Source: Candidatus Methanomethylophilaceae archaeon (GTDB lineage: Archaea > Thermoplasmatota > Thermoplasmata > Methanomassiliicoccales > Methanomethylophilaceae). From it: a stretch of 11,619 nucleotides of DNA. Both the position numbers and the translations under genes were made by a program. The stretch covers positions 1-11,619 of the forward strand of contig JAFPVN010000019.1 of NCBI GenBank assembly GCA_017395275.1, in the 5' to 3' direction. This document shows, piece after piece, positions 5,541 through 11,619 of this stretch. How positions within the stretch are numbered: position 1 is the first letter of the stretch; each line of letters begins with the position of its first letter. Below the pieces are notes generated by a model. The model was not told the DNA's origin, made no database searches, and worked only from the letters and a program-made list of their open reading frames with translations.

Positions 5541-8500
5541 TCACGCCTTCCTGTGCCAGTGCTCGTAGATCATGTAGGCGGCTATGATCACGATCATCAG
5601 GATGATCAGCAGGATCAGCGGGTCGAACTCGAAGGCACCGTTCTTTACTATCTTCAGGTTCGCCGTGACAGTGTCCGCGTACTCGGGATCGAGCACGTAT
5701 CCGTCGGTGAGCACCGCCGTCGCGACGTACTTGCCGATGTCGCGGAACGCGACGGGGTTGCCGTCCATATCGGTCACCGTCGCTCCGCAGGGCGTCCTGT
5801 TGCCGTTCTCGTCCTCCAGCATCACATAGACCTTCTGCTCGGTCTTGGTGTAGATGTACTCGGTGTACGTCCAGACGACCTTGACCTTGTGCGCCGCAAC
5901 GGTGAGCACGCCGTCGTGGGTGACGATCTCGTAGTTGCCGTCGACCGGTCCGTTGATGCAGGTGATCGCGTAGGTTCCCCAGCCCTGTCCGGGGACGTAC
6001 GGCGTCCCGAAGATGATCTCGCACGTGAGGTCGTCCAAGGTCTCGCCGTTCACGAATCCCTCCGCCCTGAAGGTGAACTCCGGGAGCTGGTCGGTCATCA
6101 GGATCAGCTTGCCGTCCGCATAGACGTCCAGCACCGCCTTGGCTATCTGGTAGTCCACGATGGCGTAGAAGTCCTCGTGCTTGTCCCTGATCGCCTTGAT
6201 GTAAAGGACGCCGTTCTTCTGGACGTCCTTGACCTGGGGCACCTCGGTGGTCCAGCCCATCATGTCGAATCCGTAGTAGACGGTGGACCCGTCGGCGTCG
6301 TCGATGACCGCCGCGTCGTGGTACAGGCCGTCGTACGTTCCCTCGTACGGGGTGAACACCAGGTTGATCTTGGCGAGCACGATCCTGTACTGCAGGTCCC
6401 TGGCATCGCCGTTGCGGGTGTCGGACCATACGTAGTTCACGTTGTCCGTCAGGGTCAGCGTCGCGACGTAGGATCCCACCTCGGTGGCCTTTCCGCCGGT
6501 GACGGTGTAGTACAGTCCGTCCTCGTAGGCGGTGAGCTCCTCTCCGGTGTAGATCATCGTTCCGAACTCTCCGGGGGCCAGGGGCAGGTCCACCATGAAC
6601 GGGGTGATCGTGAAGCTGCCGGCACCCTCGAACGTGAAGGTGTAGTTGGCCGCCCTGAAGGCTCCGTTGTTCATAAGTGCCAGATCTCCGACGGAGATGT
6701 CGTTGGCGCCGATGTTGTGGGTGGCTGCGACGGCGGTTCCCGAGAAGGCCGCGGTCTCTCCGGGAGCGGTCCCGTACACGGCGTAGGTGAACTCGGGGTC
6801 GGCCTCTCCGTAGACCTTGGACATCTGGTCCGCGACCACCCTGATGGCCCTCTTCGCTATGCTGAACTGGTACTCGAGGTTGCCCGAGGATCCGGTGCTC
6901 CATGCGCAGTTGACGCTGTCGGTGAGGATCAGCGTGACCGTGTAGTCCCCGGCCTGCACCTGCGTGTTGTTCTGCACGGTGTAGTAGTTGCTCGCTGGGA
7001 TGGCGTAGGTCTTCAGGCTGCCGTCGTAGACGAACTCGGTGGGATCCGCTGCGGGTGCCTGGATGGACCTCGGGAGGATCACCAGGGTCTCGACGCTGCT
7101 GTCCTTGTCGACGTTGTAGTTGGCGAGGGAGCCGTGCACGGCCTGGTAGTTGTCCACCGTGACCGTGTACGAACCGGCGGCCTTCGGGTTGACGATCTGG
7201 CTCGCGGAGTTGACATAGCGCAGGTTGGCCACGATCTCGTCTCCGGGCGCGAGTCCGGTGACCGTGTAATCCAGGTACCAGTTCTTGGTGATGTCGTAGG
7301 GGAACGGCTCGCTGGGCAGGATGACGATCTGGGCGTTGGCCTTGTTCACGGTAAGCGTACCGGTGTTCTTGGACACTTCGTAGTTGGCGGTGACGTTGTT
7401 GCCGTCGCCGTCCTGGATGATCGGGGTGAAGACGTTGGCCGTGGAACCGGCATTGGTGATGGTTCCGGTGGCGGTCGCAATCTGGGTGTGTCCGGCTGCC
7501 AGCGAACCTCCGGTGACCGTGAGCGAGGGGACGGTCAGAGGCGTTCCGTCGAAGGTCTTGGTCGCCGTGCCCGAGGTGATGGAGACGTTGAGCTTCGAGA
7601 CGACCGCCGTGACCATCTGGTTGACCGTGGTGTATCCGATCAGCTGGATCCTGTAGTACACCGCCCTCTGTCCCGCGTTGATGATGGTGGGGCAGTCCTC
7701 GGTGTACGTCTGTCCGTTGAGGGAGTAGGTCACAACCGCGCCGGGCGTGGTCACGGTGACGGTCACGGTGTCGTGGGCGACGCCGTCGTATGTACCGTTG
7801 TACGCCGCCGCAGTGTACACGATCTGCGACTCGTAGATGGTCAGCTTGGCGGTCCTGGGTGAGATGGCCTCATAGTTGTTTCCGACCACGAAGCTGACAG
7901 TCGCGTTGCTGGTACCGACGACGATCCTGGTGTTGCCGTTGTAGACGGCTGTGATCTCCGAGGGGAGGTCGTGGCCAGCGTCGGTCCAGATGTGCAGGGT
8001 CTTCTGGGTTCCGTCATACTGGTACGACGTGTCGTCGAAGTGTATGTACTGGCTGTCGAAGACCGCCTTGCGGACGGTCAGCTTACCGAACACGGATTCG
8101 ATGTCGTAGTTGGAGGAGACGTCGGTCTCGCCCTCGATGACCTTCGCGGTGAACGCGTTGTCCGACACTCCCGCGTTGGTCTGCGAGCCGAGGAACGCGT
8201 AGCTGAGGTTCTGACCTACCGCCAGCGTTCCGTCGACGGTGATGCCGTGGTTGGTCAGCGCCGTTCCGTCGTAGGACTTGGAGTCCGTAGCGGAGGTGAC
8301 GGTTATCTCCCTCAGGGAGACGTTCGCAGTAACGCGGGTGTTGACGGTGGTGTGTCCGTATGCCTCGATCATGTACCAGAACTGCGTCTGACCCGCGACG
8401 GACACCGTGGGGCAGTCCGCAACGTAGGTCTCTCCGTCCATCGAGTAGGTGACCGTCGAATCGGGCGTGGTCACGGCGATGGCGATAGCGGGGTGCGATT

Positions 8501-11500
8501 CGCCGTCGTACACCGCGGAGTACACGGTGGCGGTGAATATGATGTCCGAATCGTAGATGGTCATGACCGCCTGCATCGGCGAGATGGCGTTGTAGTTGCT
8601 GCTGACGGTGAAGTTCACGGTCGCGGTGTATTCGCCGATGTCCGTACCGGTGTTGCCCGTGTAGACGGGCGTGATCTCCGCCGGAAGCGGGTGTCCGGGC
8701 TCCATCTTTATCTCGAGGGAGTGGGGCTGTCCGTCGTAGGGGACCATGGTGTCCACGAAGTGTATGTACGACGCGTTGAACGTCGCCTTCGTGACGGTCA
8801 GGGTACCGATGTTCTTCTTCACCTCGTAGTTGGCGGTGACGTTGTTGTCGCCGGCGTCCAATACGTACACGTTGAACGCGTTCTGCGTGGTTCCGACGTT
8901 GGTTATGGAACCGGTGGCGGTACCGCTGAGGTGGTGTCCCGTAGCGAGGGTGCCTCCGTCCAGGGAGAGGTCGGGTGCGGTGAAGGCCGTACCGTCGTAT
9001 GCCCTGGAAGCGGTGGCGGAGGATACCGATATGGTGATCTTGGTCACGCTGTAGTTCCTGGTGTCTGTGACATCCACGTAACCTAAGGCGGATATCTTGA
9101 AGTACACAGCGCCGGCACCTGCATCGGTGACGGTGGGGCAGTCCGGGACGAACGTTCCGCTGGGCGTGGTCGAATAGGTGATCACGGCACCGGTGGCGGG
9201 CGTCGTCACGGACACGGACACCATCGGGTGGGCGGTGCCGTCGTAGGTGCCGCCGTATCCCGTGGCAGTGTACCGCAACGGAAGCACGTAGATCTCCAGC
9301 TTCGCGCTGAATCCGGTGATGGGTTCGTAGTTGCTTCCGACGTTGAAGGTGACCGTCGCGTTGCTCGTACCCACCGCGGTCCTGGTGTTGTTCTGGTATA
9401 CCGGCTCGATCTCCGCGGGGAGATCGTGTCCGGCATCGGTGGTCACCAGGATGGACCTCTCGGTGTTGTCGAACTGATAGCTCGCCGATGTGAAGTGTAT
9501 GTACGACCTGTCGAACGTCGCCTTGGCGATTGTGATCGTCGCGCTTCCGGGGACGGACGCGTTGTAGTTTTCGGTCTCCAGGGACTTGAACTGCACGCTG
9601 TAGGTTCCAGCGTTGACAGCGGAGGGCACGTCGGTGGTGAACTCGCCGCCTCCGAGGCTGTAGAGCACGGTCACCTGCGTCGTGGATGACGTCACGGAGA
9701 TCAGGTCCTGCGCCGACGCGTTGTAGGTCAGCGAGTCGGTGGTCGCGGTCAGCACCGGCGTCCCCTTCTTGATGATAACCGGCGTGAATCCGGTGGCCTC
9801 GAGGTGGTTGGAGTCGGGCGTGATCTTCCAGTACACCGTGTACGAACCCGCGTTGGTCCTGGTGGGGATGTCTGCGGCGTAGTCGCCCTCGGTGAGGCTG
9901 TACCCGATCGTACCGCCGGTGACGGAGGTCTCGGCGACCAGCGCCTGGGCGCTCTCGTTGTAGGTGAGGTTGTTCGCAGTGATGACTGCGGATGCCAGAA
10001 CCTTGCTGATGGTGTACGGGATGGTGACGTACTCGTTGTCGCTGGTCTTCCACTTGTAGTTGACCGGGTTGGTGAGCACGAGCCTCACGGTGTAGTCGCC
10101 GGCGTCGGTCCCTCCGGGGTTGCTGTCCACTGCATAGAGCGCGGACTCCGGCACCTCTGGCACATACTTGCTTCCGGTGTAGTCCGCTCCGGAGATCACG
10201 GGTGCGTCGATGATGATGATTCCGATAGCCACCTCGATGGTCCTGTCCTCGCCCGTGTGGTTGGGCGCGGTGATCCTGATGTAGTAGGTTCCGGAGTCGT
10301 CAGAGGTGGTGACGGTGATCATCTCGTCCGTCCAGTTCTCGCCGTCAGCGCTGAACAGCCATGTCAGAGGCTGGTCGTTGACGGTCGTGGCCGAATAGTT
10401 GGAGATGATGGCATGCGCGTTGCCGTCGTACATTCCGCTGTAGACCGTGTACTTGATGTTCTCGATCGCATGGGGGTGGACGGTGAGCGTTCCGGGAACG
10501 GCCGCGATCTGGTAGTTGTCGGGGTCGGTGTGGGAGTTGAGCACATAGGTGAACACATTGTTCGCCGATCCCGCATCGGTGAGGGTACCGGTGATGCTGA
10601 CGCTTTCGAACCCTTCTACACCTTGCCTGGCGAATCCGCCCTCCTCGATCCTGTAAGCGTTGGCCGTCAGCGCGGTACCGTCGTAGACCTTCTCCGCATC
10701 CGCGGACTTGATCAGGACGTACTGCTTGGTGATGTTACCCGTCGAGGTGGGCTGCGCCGAGAGCACGTAGTCGTGATAGGTATCCACAGCAACTCCCGCG
10801 ATCGCGAATCCGGATCCGATGACGGTCTTGTTCAGTCCGGCATCGGGCGAATCGAACACAGCGGATGCGCTTCCGGCGGATACCTGTACGTCGTCCGTTC
10901 CGCACCTTCCGACGATCTCGTAACCGGTGATCGTGGCTGCGGCGCTTCCGTCGTAGGTCTTGTCCGCTACCGTGAAGGTTATGGTCACGGGCTTCGCGAC
11001 GATGGTGAACTGCGTGGTGGTCACCGCGGGCATCCTGTAGTTGGCGTTGGACAGCGCCGAGGCGGTCGCGGTGTAGGTGCCGGTGTGCAGCTGCTGACCG
11101 GTGACCGTCACGTTGCAGACGTCCCCTGCGCATACGCCGACCGCCTGTGCGGCGGGTGCCTGGGCGCTTCCGCTGTAGGTGAGCTGGGTGACTGGCCAGG
11201 ATATGGACGTGAGCTGCTTCTGCTCGATGACCATCGTGACGCTTCCTGCCATGGCCACCTTGGTGTCCTTGGCGTAGTAGTAGTACAGATACGAACCGGC
11301 GTCCTTCCTGTTATCAGGGGTCGCGGTTCCGGTGGTGTAGTTGCCGTCGTTCAGCTCCGTGAAGGAGAAGTACATGGTGGCTCCGGATCCGTGGACCGAG
11401 GGCGCATGGTTGGTCGCATCGTAGACGCAGCTGTTGGGAATCACATAGAGCCAGACAGCGTAGAGCGACATGTCGTTACCGTCCTCGGAGATGTTCAGGA

Positions 11501-11619
11501 CTACTTCCTTATCATTGTATCCGACGCCTCCGGCGGCGGTGTTGGACCATCCCATGAACCTCGCCCCCTCCAGGGAGAATCCGTTGGCGGTGAGCGCTCC
11601 GGACGTGTCGTATACCATG
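5541..11619 (-). CDS. Giant modular adhesin-like surface protein, C-terminal 2025+ residues (5' end outside the window)
   Basis: The frame is open to the right edge. The Met encoded at 11618 is inside a Listeria-Bacteroides repeat (FMGW near residue 21, LYAVW near 53), so it is probably not the start. Residues 58 to about 1590 are a chain of beta-sandwich modules, most opening with a YDG-like motif (YDG, YNA, YSG, FDG) and closing with DAG/NAG-x-Y; I count about 20 such motifs. This matches YDG and MBG-type extracellular domains. Residues 553-697 hold two related modules 79 residues apart. Residues 699-1425 are a threefold tandem repeat. KVYGEADPEF (about 1601-1610) marks an MBG-type module, with a divergent second one near 1830-1905. 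A hydrophobic helix (2000-2018) and a basic tail (HRKA) anchor it; there is no LPXTG. No enzyme motif is seen. Adhesion or cell-envelope interaction is inferred from fold type and length. Confidence 0.9.
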   Translation of the reverse strand, partial: MVYDTSGALTANGFSLEGARFMGWSNTAAGGVGYNDKEVVLNISEDGNDMSLYAVWLYVIPNSCVYDATNHAPSVHGSGATMYFSFTELNDGNYTTGTATPDNRKDAGSYLYYYYAKDTKVAMAGSVTMVIEQKQLTSISWPVTQLTYSGSAQAPAAQAVGVCAGDVCNVTVTGQQLHTGTYTATASALSNANYRMPAVTTTQFTIVAKPVTITFTVADKTYDGSAAATITGYEIVGRCGTDDVQVSAGSASAVFDSPDAGLNKTVIGSGFAIAGVAVDTYHDYVLSAQPTSTGNITKQYVLIKSADAEKVYDGTALTANAYRIEEGGFARQGVEGFESVSITGTLTDAGSANNVFTYVLNSHTDPDNYQIAAVPGTLTVHPHAIENIKYTVYSGMYDGNAHAIISNYSATTVNDQPLTWLFSADGENWTDEMITVTTSDDSGTYYIRITAPNHTGEDRTIEVAIGIIIIDAPVISGADYTGSKYVPEVPESALYAVDSNPGGTDAGDYTVRLVLTNPVNYKWKTSDNEYVTIPYTISKVLASAVITANNLTYNESAQALVAETSVTGGTIGYSLTEGDYAADIPTRTNAGSYTVYWKITPDSNHLEATGFTPVIIKKGTPVLTATTDSLTYNASAQDLISVTSSTTQVTVLYSLGGGEFTTDVPSAVNAGTYSVQFKSLETENYNASVPGSATITIAKATFDRSYIHFTSASYQFDNTERSILVTTDAGHDLPAEIEPVYQNNTRTAVGTSNATVTFNVGSNYEPITGFSAKLEIYVLPLRYTATGYGGTYDGTAHPMVSVSVTTPATGAVITYSTTPSGTFVPDCPTVTDAGAGAVYFKISALGYVDVTDTRNYSVTKITISVSSATASRAYDGTAFTAPDLSLDGGTLATGHHLSGTATGSITNVGTTQNAFNVYVLDAGDNNVTANYEVKKNIGTLTVTKATFNASYIHFVDTMVPYDGQPHSLEIKMEPGHPLPAEITPVYTGNTGTDIGEYTATVNFTVSSNYNAISPMQAVMTIYDSDIIFTATVYSAVYDGESHPAIAIAVTTPDSTVTYSMDGETYVADCPTVSVAGQTQFWYMIEAYGHTTVNTRVTANVSLREITVTSATDSKSYDGTALTNHGITVDGTLAVGQNLSYAFLGSQTNAGVSDNAFTAKVIEGETDVSSNYDIESVFGKLTVRKAVFDSQYIHFDDTSYQYDGTQKTLHIWTDAGHDLPSEITAVYNGNTRIVVGTSNATVSFVVGNNYEAISPRTAKLTIYESQIVYTAAAYNGTYDGVAHDTVTVTVTTPGAVVTYSLNGQTYTEDCPTIINAGQRAVYYRIQLIGYTTVNQMVTAVVSKLNVSITSGTATKTFDGTPLTVPSLTVTGGSLAAGHTQIATATGTITNAGSTANVFTPIIQDGDGNNVTANYEVSKNTGTLTVNKANAQIVILPSEPFPYDITKNWYLDYTVTGLAPGDEIVANLRYVNSASQIVNPKAAGSYTVTVDNYQAVHGSLANYNVDKDSSVETLVILPRSIQAPAADPTEFVYDGSLKTYAIPASNYYTVQNNTQVQAGDYTVTLILTDSVNCAWSTGSSGNLEYQFSIAKRAIRVVADQMSKVYGEADPEFTYAVYGTAPGETAAFSGTAVAATHNIGANDISVGDLALMNNGAFRAANYTFTFEGAGSFTITPFMVDLPLAPGEFGTMIYTGEELTAYEDGLYYTVTGGKATEVGSYVATLTLTDNVNYVWSDTRNGDARDLQYRIVLAKINLVFTPYEGTYDGLYHDAAVIDDADGSTVYYGFDMMGWTTEVPQVKDVQKNGVLYIKAIRDKHEDFYAIVDYQIAKAVLDVYADGKLILMTDQLPEFTFRAEGFVNGETLDDLTCEIIFGTPYVPGQGWGTYAITCINGPVDGNYEIVTHDGVLTVAAHKVKVVWTYTEYIYTKTEQKVYVMLEDENGNRTPCGATVTDMDGNPVAFRDIGKYVATAVLTDGYVLDPEYADTVTANLKIVKNGAFEFDPLILLIILMIVIIAAYMIYEHWHRKA
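7344..9524 (-). repeat. Three tandem copies of a 240-245-residue unit inside the giant adhesin
   Basis: Units run 9524-8790 (735 bases), 8789-8070 (720) and 8069-7344 (726), all in frame. Each starts with KA[TV]F...YIHF and contains a GH-LP-[AS]EI segment and a 'GNT' or 'NNT' turn. Each then has a YDG-HP/H module, a DCPT motif near unit position 126-129, and a second YDG-AL/AF/PL module. Each closes with 'NYE/NYD...GxLTV.KA'. Some stretches are identical in DNA, for example GAAGTGTATGTAC at 9492, 8757 and 8037, pointing to duplication. Each unit therefore holds three or so beta modules copied as a block. Confidence 0.88.

Noticed and set aside
5313..7862. An 849-codon open frame on the + strand running from the gap across the giant adhesin gene
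   Set aside because: It lies antisense to a well-supported repeat protein. Its product is a low-complexity string of V, G, D, R and H typical of the complement of GC-rich beta-repeat coding, and it has no domain or ribosome site.
7344..9524. CRISPR-like or mobile repeat array, suggested by regularly spaced identical DNA words
   Set aside because: The repeats are in frame, 720-735 bases long and protein-coding. The identical words encode the YIHF and DCPT motifs.
8083..10053. A 656-codon minus-strand frame overlapping the adhesin
   Set aside because: It is a shifted frame of the same strand, rich in R, H and Q with no hydrophobic or domain pattern. The adhesin frame holds the repeats and the anchor.
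11616..11618. ATG at the right edge as the start of the giant adhesin
   Set aside because: It falls in the middle of a Listeria-Bacteroides repeat with no signal peptide after it, so the gene continues beyond the window.

Overview
The window is a stretch of cell-surface genes, most likely from a host-associated archaeon of the Methanomassiliicoccales/Thermoplasmatota type. This is inference from several hints. Coding GC is high, yet AGG (Arg) and ATA (Ile) are used freely. All three exported proteins end in a single hydrophobic helix plus a few basic residues, with no LPXTG sortase signal. A TATA-like box sits where a leaderless start would need it. The domain mix (Listeria-Bacteroides repeats, BspA-type leucine-rich repeats, MBG/YDG-type beta modules) is typical of gut microbes, and gut Firmicutes or Bacteroidetes carry the same domains, so the taxon is not proven. 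No rRNA, tRNA or housekeeping gene is present to settle it.

Layout on the + strand: (1) the 3' end of a Listeria-Bacteroides-repeat surface protein, cut by the left edge, ending at 862 and followed by a hairpin terminator (873-912); (2) a complete 877-residue BspA-like LRR surface protein (927-3560, or from 951 if translation is leaderless); (3) a 520-residue polytopic membrane protein (3550-5112) whose start overlaps the LRR stop by 11 bases, so the two are almost certainly co-transcribed and translationally coupled.

A 428-base gap between convergent genes follows (5113-5540). It carries no convincing gene. It does hold an AT-rich core (about 29% GC by hand count) with a run of inverted repeats, a second imperfect hairpin, an 8-base direct repeat at 30-base spacing, and a GC-rich terminator hairpin that serves the minus-strand gene.

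The rest, 5541 to the right edge, is the C-terminal 2025+ residues of one giant minus-strand adhesin-like protein. It is built from about 20 beta-sandwich modules and ends in a C-terminal membrane anchor. Its centre is a threefold tandem repeat of 240-245 residues (7344-9524).

Together these genes look like a surface-adhesion or interaction locus: three membrane-anchored ectodomains of different folds and one multi-spanning membrane protein coupled to the LRR protein. The polytopic partner, with a threefold internal motif, and the palindrome-rich gap are the parts least explained by known families.
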